From an uncultured Bacteroidota bacterium (GTDB lineage Bacteria; Bacteroidota; Bacteroidia; Chitinophagales; Chitinophagaceae): a stretch of DNA of 64,000 bases. A model generated the notes under the pieces. It ran no database searches and was not told where the DNA came from. It saw only the letters and a program-made list of their open reading frames with translations. Numbering within the stretch: position 1 is the first letter of the stretch; each line of letters starts with the position of its first letter. A program made the translations under genes and the position numbers. The stretch lies in assembly GCA_902826165.1 (NCBI GenBank), contig CADEDV010000005.1, positions 4,499-68,498 on the forward strand. The letters run 5' to 3'. This document shows, in pieces, positions 7,550-16,939 of the stretch.

Positions 7550-9253
7550 ATGACAGTAAAAAGATGGAATCAACTTACTATTGACCGGGAAAAGACCGAA
7601 GCTTTACAGCAGGCGCTGAAAGTAAATCCTGTTATCTGTAGTATCCTGGGGCAACGGGGTGTTGACACCTATGATGCGGCTAAAGATTTTTTCAGGCCCC
7701 AACTATCAGACCTGCATGATCCCTGGCTGATGAAGGATATGGCGAAAGCTGTGGAAAGAATTATTACTGCTGTTAACAGTAATGAAAAAATTCTTGTCTT
7801 TGGCGATTATGATGTGGATGGCACTACGTCTGTTGCCTGTATGTACCAGTTCTTAAAAAAGATCCACTCCAATCTTGATTTTTATATACCGCACCGTTAC
7901 CGGGAAGGATACGGGGTGAGCAAAGCTGGGATTGATTTTGCCAGCGACAATAATTTTTCCCTTATCATTTCACTCGATTGCGGCATCAAGTCCGCTGAAC
8001 TTATTGCGTATGCCAAAACACTGGGTATAGATTTTATCGTTTGCGATCATCATCTTCCTGATGAAGTAGTTCCTGATGCAGTCGCCATACTGAATCCCAA
8101 ACAAAAAGACTGTACCTATCCCTATAAAGAATTATGTGGCTGTGGTGTTGGTTTTAAACTGATACAGGCACTGTCCCCGCAGTTCAGTCTTTCCGATAAC
8201 GATGTATATGAATTTCTCGACCTGTTGGCCACCGCCATTGCTGCCGATATTGTTCCGATGACAGGTGAGAACAGGATCATGGCTTTTCACGGATTGAAAA
8301 AAGCTAATGAAAACCCCAATAAGGGAATCAAAGCATTAATGCAACTCAGCGGATTGGGAAAAGAAATGCATATCAATAATCTTGTTTTCATGATTGCTCC
8401 CAGGGTGAATGCAGCAGGAAGAATGGATGATGCCCGCAAAGCAGTGCAGATGTTTGTCGCAGAAACGGAGAACGAAGCCCTTCACTATGCAGAAATGCTG
8501 CACAGTGATAATACTGACCGTAAAGAAGCAGACAGTAATATCACCGACGAAGCATTAACACTCATCCGGGAGAATGCAGCATGGACATCCCGCAAATCAA
8601 CACTGGTATTTAAAGAACACTGGCATAAAGGAGTGGTAGGGATTGTTGCTTCAAGATTGATCGAACATTATTACCGGCCTACCATTGTACTGACCCGGTC
8701 GGGGGATTATGCCGCCGGCAGTGCCCGCAGTGTTCCGGGTTTTAATTTATACGAAGCCATTCATGCCTGTCGTGAACATTTGTTGGGATACGGAGGTCAT
8801 TTTGCTGCAGCAGGAATGACATTGGAATTAGAACAGGTGGATGCATTCCGGGAAAAATTTGAACAGGTCGTCTCTTCCACCATCGACCCTGAATTATTGA
8901 TACCAGAGATCATTATTGATGCTGCCATTTCCTTAAAAGATATTACCTGGGGCTTCTATAATATACTGGGGCAAATGGAGCCCTTCGGGCCCGAAAATCT
9001 GCGTCCGGTTTTTGTTGCTGAAAAAGTAATGGATACCGGTTATTCCAAAATTGTAAAAGAACAGCACATCCGTTTTTCAGTGCGGCAGGATAATGTAACA
9101 ATCACGGGTATTGGTTTTGGCATGGCTGAAAAATTTGCCTTGCTGCAGTTAAAAAAATCGGTGGATATTGTTTTCAAAATTGATGAGAACGAATGGAACG
9201 GGGAAAAAAGCCTGCAGTTAAGAGTGATCGATTTCCGCCTTTCAGAGCAATAA
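7550..9253 (+). CDS. recJ: Single-stranded-DNA-specific exonuclease RecJ
   Basis: A 5'-to-3' exonuclease on single-stranded DNA that acts in recombination and mismatch repair. The 567-residue length is normal. The DHH phosphoesterase motifs are present: FGDYDVDGTTS (about residues 84-94), SLDCGIKS, and CDHHLPDE (about 164-171). The DHHA1 half carries SARSVPGFNLYEA and GYGGHFAAAGMTLE (about 412-425). The C-terminal OB domain follows (GQMEPFGPENLRPVF). All metal-binding aspartates and histidines I can place are intact. It follows polyprenyl synthetase closely and is followed by a secreted nuclease-fold gene that is not related to it. Confidence 0.96.
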   Translation: MTVKRWNQLTIDREKTEALQQALKVNPVICSILGQRGVDTYDAAKDFFRPQLSDLHDPWLMKDMAKAVERIITAVNSNEKILVFGDYDVDGTTSVACMYQFLKKIHSNLDFYIPHRYREGYGVSKAGIDFASDNNFSLIISLDCGIKSAELIAYAKTLGIDFIVCDHHLPDEVVPDAVAILNPKQKDCTYPYKELCGCGVGFKLIQALSPQFSLSDNDVYEFLDLLATAIAADIVPMTGENRIMAFHGLKKANENPNKGIKALMQLSGLGKEMHINNLVFMIAPRVNAAGRMDDARKAVQMFVAETENEALHYAEMLHSDNTDRKEADSNITDEALTLIRENAAWTSRKSTLVFKEHWHKGVVGIVASRLIEHYYRPTIVLTRSGDYAAGSARSVPGFNLYEAIHACREHLLGYGGHFAAAGMTLELEQVDAFREKFEQVVSSTIDPELLIPEIIIDAAISLKDITWGFYNILGQMEPFGPENLRPVFVAEKVMDTGYSKIVKEQHIRFSVRQDNVTITGIGFGMAEKFALLQLKKSVDIVFKIDENEWNGEKSLQLRVIDFRLSEQ

Positions 9254-9311
9254 ACCCAGTCATTCATGAACAGGAATTTCTGCACTACCTTTACCAGCTG
9301 AAATAAATCCG

Positions 9312-10541
9312 ATGAAAAGAATTTTACTTTTCCTGTTTTTACTCCCTGTCATCAACCCGGCATCAACAGCTGCTCAAAGCAGTGCATCCACATTGGATGT
9401 GGTCAGCTGGAATATAGAATGGTTTGGCGATGTAAACAACGGACCTGCAAACAACGACCTGCAGGAAGCGAATACTAAGACGATCATGCGCTATCTTAAT
9501 GCAGACTTATATGGTCTTGTTGAGATCGTGGACTCCATGCGTATCAGAAGGCTGGTTGATTCGCTGGGCAATACAGAGTTTGGCTATGCCATCTCTCCTT
9601 TCTGTAGCAATAATACAACTGGTACCGGCAATAGCTGGCTGAACGGGCAAAAACTTGCATTTATTTACCGGAAATCTATTCTCTCTAATGTTAGTTTGCG
9701 TGGTCTGCTGAGATTTAATGCGAGCCTGGACGCTTATTCCAATTGGGCCTCGGGCCGTTTTCCATATATGTTATCAGCTACCGTTACCATTAACAGTGTC
9801 AGCAAGAATATTAACTTCATTGTTATCCATGGAAAAGCCGGAAGCACCGTAAGTGATTATGACCGACGTCGTGCTGGTGCCCAGGAATTAAAAGACAGCC
9901 TGGATGTTTACTATCCTTCTGCACTGAATATGATCATTGGCGATTATAATGATGCATTGAACCAAACCATTTCCAGCGGTGCAGGACCTGAAACATCTTA
10001 TCAGCCTATTGTAGTGGATAGCACAGATGCAGATCATTATAAATCGATCACTTTACCTCTTGCAGTTGCCGGGCAAACCAGTATGCTCAATTTTCCCAAC
10101 GTGGTGGACAACCATGTTATCTCCAATGAACTGGTGCCTTATTATGTGCCCGGTTCCGCACAGATCAGGACAGATGTTATCAATGTTGTCCCGGATTTTG
10201 TTACGACGCAGAATACCTCCGACCACTACCCTGTTTTCTCCAAATATGATCTGTCAGGTTTGATCACAGCTGTTCCCAATATTCCGGCTGCCGAAATGGG
10301 TATTGTTGCTTTCCCTAATCCTTTCGCCGGAGAAATAAATATGAAAGCCACAAAAACACTGACTAATGTTCAGCTGAACCTTTTAAATATGCAGGGACAA
10401 ATTATCAGTTCATCACATTATGGTCTCATTAATGCCGGATCAACCATCCGGTTACAAAATTCATCACTCTCTAAAGGAATGTATTTCCTGCAGCTTCAAA
10501 CAAAACAATTCAGGACAGTGATCAAGCTGACACATTTATAA
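9312..10541 (+). CDS. Secreted EEP-fold nuclease/phosphatase with T9SS sorting domain
   Basis: A 409-residue exported hydrolase. The signal peptide (to about TAAQ, residue 23) is followed by an endonuclease/exonuclease/phosphatase (EEP) domain (about 28-315) with the family's catalytic marks: VVSWNIEWFGD, LYGLVEIVDS (Mg-binding glutamate), FIVIHGKAGS, MIIGDYNDAL and SDHYPVFSKYD. The C-terminal 80 residues are a type A T9SS sorting domain (VAFPNPFAGEINMKATK, then GMYFLQLQTK), so the enzyme should be exported across the outer membrane and attached or released. The substrate may be extracellular DNA, RNA or a phospholipid. The fold alone does not say. Its terminator is shared with the convergent lamin-tail gene at 10616, and I group it with the nuclease-like locus that runs to 21508. 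Confidence 0.9.
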   Translation: MKRILLFLFLLPVINPASTAAQSSASTLDVVSWNIEWFGDVNNGPANNDLQEANTKTIMRYLNADLYGLVEIVDSMRIRRLVDSLGNTEFGYAISPFCSNNTTGTGNSWLNGQKLAFIYRKSILSNVSLRGLLRFNASLDAYSNWASGRFPYMLSATVTINSVSKNINFIVIHGKAGSTVSDYDRRRAGAQELKDSLDVYYPSALNMIIGDYNDALNQTISSGAGPETSYQPIVVDSTDADHYKSITLPLAVAGQTSMLNFPNVVDNHVISNELVPYYVPGSAQIRTDVINVVPDFVTTQNTSDHYPVFSKYDLSGLITAVPNIPAAEMGIVAFPNPFAGEINMKATKTLTNVQLNLLNMQGQIISSSHYGLINAGSTIRLQNSSLSKGMYFLQLQTKQFRTVIKLTHL

Positions 10542-10558
10542 ACCGGCTTACCACAAAT

Positions 10559-10593
10559 AAAAAATCCATCCGTTATAAGCGGATGGATTTTTT
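10559..10593. terminator. Bidirectional terminator between EEP gene and lamin-tail gene
   Basis: Arms aaatccatccg (10562-10572) and cggatggattt (10580-10590) pair perfectly around a 7-base loop, with A-rich sequence on the left and T-rich on the right. It therefore works for the plus-strand gene ending at 10541 and for the minus-strand gene ending at 10616. Confidence 0.9.
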
Positions 10594-10615
10594 ATTTATA
10601 ACAACAGACCTGCTG

Positions 10616-13600
10616 TTAAAGGATCAGTATGGTCTTTGTGGCAATGATATCATCGGTATTTACTAATTGTACCCTGTAGGTGCCTTTTGATATAGTTGAC
10701 GGCAATGTGATTGACTGGTTAATGAATGTAGCCTGTATGTTAATATTCTTCTGGTACACCAGTTTGCCTTCAGCATCCAGGAATAACAAAGCATAGTAGC
10801 CCGGTTTCAGGTTATTGATACTGAACTTCAGCTCAGCACCTGCCTGTGCGGGCACCGGAAATATCCTGAACTCATTTGGAATGGCAGCCAGCGTAAATGA
10901 TTGCTGTGCGCCATAACCGGTACCGCCTGCATTTTTTGCATATGCCTTATAGTAATATGTAGCTCCCTGCACAAGGCCTGTCACCTGTGTGCTGAAGGCT
11001 ACGGTGGAAAGGACTTTAGTTCCTGTACCATCTGCAAAGCCATTGATACCACTGTACTCAAAGCCAAGTTCTGTAAGCGCAGTACAACCATTACCCGCTG
11101 CAGTACCGTTTAATACCACACTACTGGTCGTAATAGTTGAAGCAGCACCCGTTGTTACTGTCGGCGTAGTATTAACACCAGCACCGGTAACCGCTGCGTT
11201 TACTGTGCCTGTTACACCGCCGCCTGTTACAAGTATATTACCATTATAAGCTTGTACTGCTGTTGGTGTAAATTTCACATAGACCGTCTTGCTTTGTGTG
11301 CCGCCGGTTTGAGTGATACTCAATGAAGCGGTATAAGTGCCGCCCGCTGTTTCAGCAAACGTATAACCAGCTAAAGGCCCAACAGTAATATTTGCTGTAG
11401 TGAGATTGGTTCCGTTAATAACAAATGAATTCGGACCAGCCTCTGTGTTGATACAGGTACTGCCAAACCCATTTAATGCTGTTACTGTGATAGCAGGTGG
11501 CGGTGGCGCAGCCGTTGTAAATGTTTGTTGTGCGCCGTAGCTTGTTCCGCCGCTATTAGTAGCATATGCTTTATAATAATAAACAGTGTTAACGGTCAAA
11601 CCACTTAATGCAGAAGAGAAATCACCTGTTGCCAGGTTGGAGGAGGCTACCTGCGTTCCTGTACCGTTCGGGAAGTTATTGGTCGTACTATATTCAATTC
11701 CATAAGCTGTAACAGCCGTACATCCAGTTGCAGTAATACTACCGGCAACAGTAGCTGTGGTTTGTGCGATGGCACTTGCAGCTCCAGAAGTGACTGATGG
11801 AGCCGTGTTCACCCCGGCACCTGCTGCTGCTACGTTAACAGCTACAGCAATACCACCGCCATTGACCACTATATTTCCATCATAAGATTGAACAGCTGTT
11901 GGAGCAAATTGTACAAATATTTCCTGGGAATAAGTGCCCCCGGGTTGTGTTAATGTCAGCGTGGTTGTATAAGTACCTCCCGCAGTTGTTGAATAAGTAT
12001 AGCCAGCCAATGCAGCTACTGTTACATCAGCAGTAGTAAGATTGGTACCTGAAATAGTAAATGAATTCGGCCCCGCCGTTGTATTGATACACACATTACC
12101 AAATGTTGTCAACGCTGTTACATTAATAGTCGGGTTGGGTGTAGCAGTAGTAAATGATTGTTCTGCACCATAGGATGTACCACCTGTATTGGTGGCATAG
12201 GCATGATAATAATATGTAGTACCGTTTGCAAGTGTAACCAGGTCTGAACTGAAGTTTCCTCCAGCCAGGTTAGTGGATGCAACAGCAGTACCGGTTCCGT
12301 TAGCAAAACCAGCTGTAGTGCTGTATTCAATACCGTAAGCAGTAACAGCAGTGCAGCCTGTTGCCGTGATACTGCCTGCTACCGTAGCAGTAGTTTGTGT
12401 GATCACACTGGCAACACCTGAAGTTACAGCCGGTGCCGTATTCACACCGGCTCCTGAAGCAGCTGCATTCACCAGCGTGGCACCACCACCTGCCACAGCA
12501 ATATTTCCATTGTAGGACTGAACAGCTGTTGGATCAAATTTTACAAATACCTGCTGGGAGAATGTACCACCCGGCTGTGCCAGCGTTAATGTTGTTGTAT
12601 AAGTACCGCCTGCAGTTGTTGAATACGTATAACCAGCTAATGCAGCTACTGTTACATCAGCAGTGGTAAGGTTAGAACCTGAAATCATAAATGAATTCGG
12701 GCCTGCTGTTGTATTGATACATACGTTACCAAAAGCTGCTAATGGAGATGAGATAGTTAATGATGGAGATCCTGCACCACATATTACAACGGGTGAAGCG
12801 CTGTTGCGGGGAACTGGAGCTGTTACTACATCAAAGTCTGCATTATTATTATCAGTATCTGTACATCCATTGTTTTTTCTGACAGCACCCTGTACAGATG
12901 TAATGGCCACGCCATTATTTACAGAAACGCCGCCCTCTGCATTATTGGCAGTACCCCATGCAACAAGGTCAACGATAGAAGCTGATGGCAGAACACAAGG
13001 TACTGCTGTACTACCACATCCCAAGGCTGTGACCTGGTTTGCCAACGCTACTTTACCCGATACACCACTCATTGTAAGATTAGTAGTTATTGCGTCAGGT
13101 GTAACAGGTAATGCTGCTCCTGCAGTACCCGCAGCACTAAGTTGTACTAAATAATATCCGCCTGCTGGTATTGATACGTTTGGTAATGCAAAAATGTTAG
13201 TGGCAGTTGATCCAAACAACCCAGTAGAAGATCCATACTGAAGCGACATTCCGTTAATAGACTGGGTAGTTGCACTACTATTATGCAACTCAACATAATC
13301 ATGCAGGTAAGTCCCTGTAGTGCCACCGCCACCACCATAAGCCTGGCTGATTACCACCCCTGCAGTTGGAGTTGATGACGATGTTGTAAAGGATTGTTCT
13401 GCACCATAGGCTGTACCCGTGCCATTTGTTGCATAAGCATGATAATAATACGTAGTTGCTAATGTCAGGCCGGAAAGTCCAGAAGAAAAAGTAGTACCAA
13501 CTAAGTTGGTTGATGCCACTGCAGTTCCTGTTCCGTTGGCAAAACCAGCTGTCGTACTGTATTCAATGCCGTAAGCGGTAATAACTGAACAACCTGTTGC

Positions 13601-14731
13601 CGTGATTGAACCGGCGACAGTTGCAGAAGTCTGTGTGATCGTACTGGCAGCACCCGATGTGACTGTCGCCACTGAACTGCTCACACCGGCACCTGAAGCT
13701 GCAGCATCCACGGAAGAAGCACCACCACCACCAACGGTAATATTTCCATTGTATGACTGAACAGCAGTTGGATCAAATTTCACAAACACCTGTTGGGAGA
13801 AAGAACCTCCGGGTTGTGTCAGTGATAATGTTGCTGTATAAGTACCCCCGGCTGTTGTTGAATATGTATATCCTGTCAACGCCGCCACGGTTACATTTGC
13901 TGCAGTAAGGTTAGAGCCGGAAATAGTAAATGAATTTGGGCCAGCTGTGGTATTGATACAAATATTACCAAAGGCAGGTAAAGGTGAAGAGATAGATAAT
14001 AAAGGGCTGGCAGATCCTGCCGGAGTTACAGAAGCCCAGGTTGCTCCGACTAATATCGCATCTACTTGTTGCGTGGATGCATTGGTTGTACTTCCCTGCC
14101 TCAGGTAAATTGCCCCGATCGTAGTAGCATCAAGACTTGTGCCGGTTACATTCGCAATTGTAGCAGGTGTTTCTGCCCCACCTAATGCAGGATTCACCCA
14201 TAAGTTAATCACATCATCTGTCGTTGTACCAGCATTATAGATATAATTAGATACTACAAAATAAGTTGCACCGAAAGTTCTTGAAGTAGTCTCATAAACA
14301 GCTGTAGAATTACCTTTTCCAACACCAAAAAAGAAACCACCTGCTCCATCTGACTTTGCATACAACCTGACCGGAAATATAGCAGTGGTTTGAAAAAGGC
14401 CAATAAAGTAATCTCCTGTAGCCTGGGCGGCACTGACGTTAACCAAAAAAGAAAAATAAATACTTCCGGTAGTAATGGCAGTAAATGTTTTATTGGCATC
14501 TTCACCGGTTGTTGTCATTGATACTGCATTACCCACACCAGAGCCGGGATGTCCTGCGTATGTTAATCCTGGTGTTGTCACAGTGATCGCATTTGTAGTA
14601 CCTGAGTATGCTGTCCATCCATTTGCAGTTATCAATTGCCCGGCTGTATAGTTAAAATCTTCTGTCAGCACTTGCGCAAATGATATATTAACTGCCAGCA
14701 AAAAACTCAGAAAAAAATAAAGTTTCTTCAT
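10616..14731 (-). CDS. Giant T9SS surface protein with lamin-tail domain and four Ig-like/FnIII-like repeat pairs
   Basis: A 1371-residue secreted protein. After a signal peptide (to about FAQ, residue 20) comes a jelly-roll-like domain (about 22-235, starting LTEDFNYTAGQLITANGW). Four tandem units of about 205 residues follow. Each is an Ig-like part containing CINTTAGPNSF (choice-of-anchor D-like) and a fibronectin-like part ending TYYYHAYATN...GAEQSFTT. A lamin-tail domain (VVISQAYGGGGGT to about PVVICG, residues 457-650) is inserted between units 1 and 2. The last 75 residues (FRIFPVPAQAGAELKFS to TKTILIL) are a T9SS sorting domain. No catalytic motif is visible. Lamin-tail domains often accompany secreted nucleases in bacteria, so a DNA-binding or scaffold role beside the two EEP enzymes is possible, but this is inference. 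It is separated from the upstream DUF5689 gene by a terminator hairpin. Confidence 0.85.
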   Translation of the reverse strand: MKKLYFFLSFLLAVNISFAQVLTEDFNYTAGQLITANGWTAYSGTTNAITVTTPGLTYAGHPGSGVGNAVSMTTTGEDANKTFTAITTGSIYFSFLVNVSAAQATGDYFIGLFQTTAIFPVRLYAKSDGAGGFFFGVGKGNSTAVYETTSRTFGATYFVVSNYIYNAGTTTDDVINLWVNPALGGAETPATIANVTGTSLDATTIGAIYLRQGSTTNASTQQVDAILVGATWASVTPAGSASPLLSISSPLPAFGNICINTTAGPNSFTISGSNLTAANVTVAALTGYTYSTTAGGTYTATLSLTQPGGSFSQQVFVKFDPTAVQSYNGNITVGGGGASSVDAAASGAGVSSSVATVTSGAASTITQTSATVAGSITATGCSVITAYGIEYSTTAGFANGTGTAVASTNLVGTTFSSGLSGLTLATTYYYHAYATNGTGTAYGAEQSFTTSSSTPTAGVVISQAYGGGGGTTGTYLHDYVELHNSSATTQSINGMSLQYGSSTGLFGSTATNIFALPNVSIPAGGYYLVQLSAAGTAGAALPVTPDAITTNLTMSGVSGKVALANQVTALGCGSTAVPCVLPSASIVDLVAWGTANNAEGGVSVNNGVAITSVQGAVRKNNGCTDTDNNNADFDVVTAPVPRNSASPVVICGAGSPSLTISSPLAAFGNVCINTTAGPNSFMISGSNLTTADVTVAALAGYTYSTTAGGTYTTTLTLAQPGGTFSQQVFVKFDPTAVQSYNGNIAVAGGGATLVNAAASGAGVNTAPAVTSGVASVITQTTATVAGSITATGCTAVTAYGIEYSTTAGFANGTGTAVASTNLAGGNFSSDLVTLANGTTYYYHAYATNTGGTSYGAEQSFTTATPNPTINVTALTTFGNVCINTTAGPNSFTISGTNLTTADVTVAALAGYTYSTTAGGTYTTTLTLTQPGGTYSQEIFVQFAPTAVQSYDGNIVVNGGGIAVAVNVAAAGAGVNTAPSVTSGAASAIAQTTATVAGSITATGCTAVTAYGIEYSTTNNFPNGTGTQVASSNLATGDFSSALSGLTVNTVYYYKAYATNSGGTSYGAQQTFTTAAPPPPAITVTALNGFGSTCINTEAGPNSFVINGTNLTTANITVGPLAGYTFAETAGGTYTASLSITQTGGTQSKTVYVKFTPTAVQAYNGNILVTGGGVTGTVNAAVTGAGVNTTPTVTTGAASTITTSSVVLNGTAAGNGCTALTELGFEYSGINGFADGTGTKVLSTVAFSTQVTGLVQGATYYYKAYAKNAGGTGYGAQQSFTLAAIPNEFRIFPVPAQAGAELKFSINNLKPGYYALLFLDAEGKLVYQKNINIQATFINQSITLPSTISKGTYRVQLVNTDDIIATKTILIL
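10880..11497 (-). repeat. Repeat unit 4 of the lamin-tail protein
   Basis: Fourth Ig-like plus FnIII-like pair. It starts ITVTALNGFGSTCINTEAGP and is the most diverged of the four (CINTEAGP in place of CINTTAGP). Confidence 0.8.
11508..12133 (-). repeat. Repeat unit 3 of the lamin-tail protein
   Basis: Third pair, starting INVTALTTFGNVCINTTAGP. It shares long stretches of near-identical DNA with unit 2, for example around 12056-12090 and 12680-12714, which suggests recent duplication or gene conversion. Confidence 0.85.
12134..12772 (-). repeat. Repeat unit 2 of the lamin-tail protein
   Basis: Second pair, starting LTISSPLAAFGNVCINTTAG, directly after the lamin-tail insertion. It is closest in sequence to units 1 and 3. 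Confidence 0.85.
13375..14010 (-). repeat. Repeat unit 1 of the lamin-tail protein
   Basis: First pair, starting LSISSPLPAFGNICINTTAG, N-terminal to the lamin-tail domain. Confidence 0.85.
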
Positions 14732-14756
14732 ATCAATTCAGTTTATCGAAATATTA

Positions 14757-14788
14757 TAGAAAATGAGCAGTTCTTCGTACTGCTCATT
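14757..14788 (-). terminator. Terminator after the 701-residue DUF5689 gene
   Basis: A perfect 10-bp stem, aatgagcagt (14762-14771) with actgctcatt (14779-14788), has a 7-base loop. On the minus strand it is followed by TTTTCTATAAT. It separates the receptor-DUF5689 operon from the lamin-tail gene, which may therefore be expressed at a different level. Confidence 0.8.
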
Positions 14789-14794
14789 AAAATT

Positions 14795-16900
14795 TTAATT
14801 CCACGAAACAGATAAATCATCCAGTGCAGTGGAGGCACGGCTGCCACTTCCTGTGGTTCCCGTAAGTGTTACAATCCTGATCCATACTTTCTGGTTCTGG
14901 TTATCAAGTGCATTGCCAAAATTTACCGCAACGGCAGTACTTCCAAATACATTACTGGTTGTCAGGGTGGCAGGGTTTGTTGTAACTGCCGTAAAAGAAG
15001 CAGGCGCATCACCAAAACCATATTCTACAATCCAGCTTGTAGTTCTTCCAATGCTGTTATCAAGCGACTGGAGCAAAAAGCTCATCTGGAAATTTGTTTT
15101 TCCTGTTGTGTTATCAAGTAAAAAAGTATAGGCTGCTCCCGGATCATACCCGGCAGAACTTGTCTGACGAATGCCCAATGCCCTGTCGGCAGACCCATTT
15201 TGAGCTGCGGCATCGCTTGTTGCAACAAGCCCCGTTGCTGATGCAAAGTTTTTCAGACCTGCACTTGTCTGATTCCATGCAGTTGGTGTACCCAGCCCAC
15301 TTCCATACTGTGGCATGTCACCGGTGCCAATTGAAGAAGCAGTTGCCCCTATTTTTACATATATACCTTGTGGAAGGCCGGCGGCAATTCCATTAAAATT
15401 TTGTACGTATGGTGATGAAACTAACAGGAGGCCGGAGCTGGGTGGAGGGCCGCTTCCAGCAACAACATCTGAGAGATTCCGGATAGAAATTTCTTTTGTA
15501 GCATTGAAGGGTGTGAGGTATCCAACCAGTGAGGTTGCTGTTGCCGGGTAAGGAGTAGTGGCGAATGTTGCAGCACTGGAAGTAAAGGCTATTAAACTTC
15601 CCGTTCCATCGTTCAGGGATACATTTCCGCTCCAGTTTCCTCCTGAGCCGCCTGTTAATGAATTAATGTTAACGATTTGTATTAATGTTGACTCCCAGGT
15701 TTCAAAATTGGTATTTATTTCACTAATAGTAGCCGTACGGGGGGTGATCGTTTTTCCCGATGCTATTAAACTTGCGTAACCTAATGGAACATTATTCACC
15801 TGTAGTAATCCATTGAATTCAGAAAGTTCCTGCCCGGAAACATTCACATCAACAGAATCTCCAAGATTAAAACTGTGCGTTGCATCAAATCGTACTAAAA
15901 TACCTGAAAGGTTATTACCCTGCTGCAGATAAATATTCCGGTTATTCAGATTATTTGTACTTCTGTCGCTGATCACCACCCCGGTAATTCTTCTGCCAAC
16001 AGGAGCATTCGTTACCGAACCGGTAAACAAAGCTCTGACATCGGCTGTATTCATCAACGTGGTTGGCCCGCTTCCGCAACGGGAACCATTGAAACGAACA
16101 TCTGTCGTATCGCGGATCGTAAACTGTTTTGTACTGTTAAAAATAGAATATACACCTATTATTTCCCCATTACCCTGTGGTACGGGAATGGTGGCAAAGT
16201 TTGAATAATTACTGGTTCTTAAAGTAAGCCGGTTCGTAGCAGGATTTGCACAACCTTGTATAATACGGTTGCCTGACTGATCATCGTCTGCATAATTCTT
16301 ACCGAGTTCACCTGCTCCAAATTCAAAATCCTGTAATTTAACCAGCGTATTCACATACCTGTCCTGCAGCGTGGTACCCAATTGCGAAACAGAAACAATT
16401 TTTGGAACGAGCGGCTGGTTCAATGCCCCTTTCACTAAATGCTGACCCTGTAAATTGACGGCAAGAAGCGTAACTCCGCCGCCGCCGGCTTCAAGACCAC
16501 CTCCAATTTGTATCATCCTGCCATATTCCCCCAGGTACAGGCCCTGGCATTTTACAAAAACCTGGCGGCCCACAGGGTAGTTATTATAGAGATTGTTGCC
16601 TGCCAAACGAAGCAGGATGCCTCCTGTAGAATCCTGTATAGCTATCTGCTGATAAAAATTACCGCTTCTGTCATCACAGGTAACAACACCTTCTATTACG
16701 ACATTATCGGATATAGCAACAGTAGTTCCGGTTGCCGTAAGCCTTGCTTTAAGATCTTTGATTGTTGTATTGGCAACAATATCCGGGGCTCCATCAAAAG
16801 GAGGGTCATCATATTTCTTTTTACAGGAAGTTACCAGCAGGCTGATGGCAAGTATTCCCATCAGACCGCTCACCAGTGTAGTAATAATTTTCATTTTCAT
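14795..16900 (-). CDS. DUF5689 surface lipoprotein, long form
   Basis: A 701-residue lipoprotein of the Bacteroidota DUF5689 family. The signal ends in a lipobox (LLVTSCKKK). Residues of about 40-275 form one DUF5689 module (IVANTTIKDLKARL, VVIEGVVTCDDRSGN, IQDSTGGILLRL). A second, similar module covers about 280-490 (NTADVRALFTGSV, RRITGVVISDRSTNN). The C-terminal 200 residues (SSPYVQNFNGIAAGLPQGIY to LDDLSVSWN) look like a jelly-roll binding domain. The modules resemble OB-like folds, but I cannot assign an enzymatic role. It lies 39 bp after the short DUF5689 gene and downstream of the TonB-dependent receptor, a position typical of surface lipoproteins that work with such a receptor. Confidence 0.82.
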   Translation of the reverse strand: MKMKIITTLVSGLMGILAISLLVTSCKKKYDDPPFDGAPDIVANTTIKDLKARLTATGTTVAISDNVVIEGVVTCDDRSGNFYQQIAIQDSTGGILLRLAGNNLYNNYPVGRQVFVKCQGLYLGEYGRMIQIGGGLEAGGGGVTLLAVNLQGQHLVKGALNQPLVPKIVSVSQLGTTLQDRYVNTLVKLQDFEFGAGELGKNYADDDQSGNRIIQGCANPATNRLTLRTSNYSNFATIPVPQGNGEIIGVYSIFNSTKQFTIRDTTDVRFNGSRCGSGPTTLMNTADVRALFTGSVTNAPVGRRITGVVISDRSTNNLNNRNIYLQQGNNLSGILVRFDATHSFNLGDSVDVNVSGQELSEFNGLLQVNNVPLGYASLIASGKTITPRTATISEINTNFETWESTLIQIVNINSLTGGSGGNWSGNVSLNDGTGSLIAFTSSAATFATTPYPATATSLVGYLTPFNATKEISIRNLSDVVAGSGPPPSSGLLLVSSPYVQNFNGIAAGLPQGIYVKIGATASSIGTGDMPQYGSGLGTPTAWNQTSAGLKNFASATGLVATSDAAAQNGSADRALGIRQTSSAGYDPGAAYTFLLDNTTGKTNFQMSFLLQSLDNSIGRTTSWIVEYGFGDAPASFTAVTTNPATLTTSNVFGSTAVAVNFGNALDNQNQKVWIRIVTLTGTTGSGSRASTALDDLSVSWN

Positions 16901-16939
16901 AATTAGCTTATTATTTTCAAACTGTTTCCGGTTCTTTGC

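Noticed and set aside
10616-14010. Large DNA repeats as insertion sequences
   Set aside because: The repeats are in frame and encode Ig/FnIII-like domains of one protein. There is no transposase and no terminal inverted repeat.
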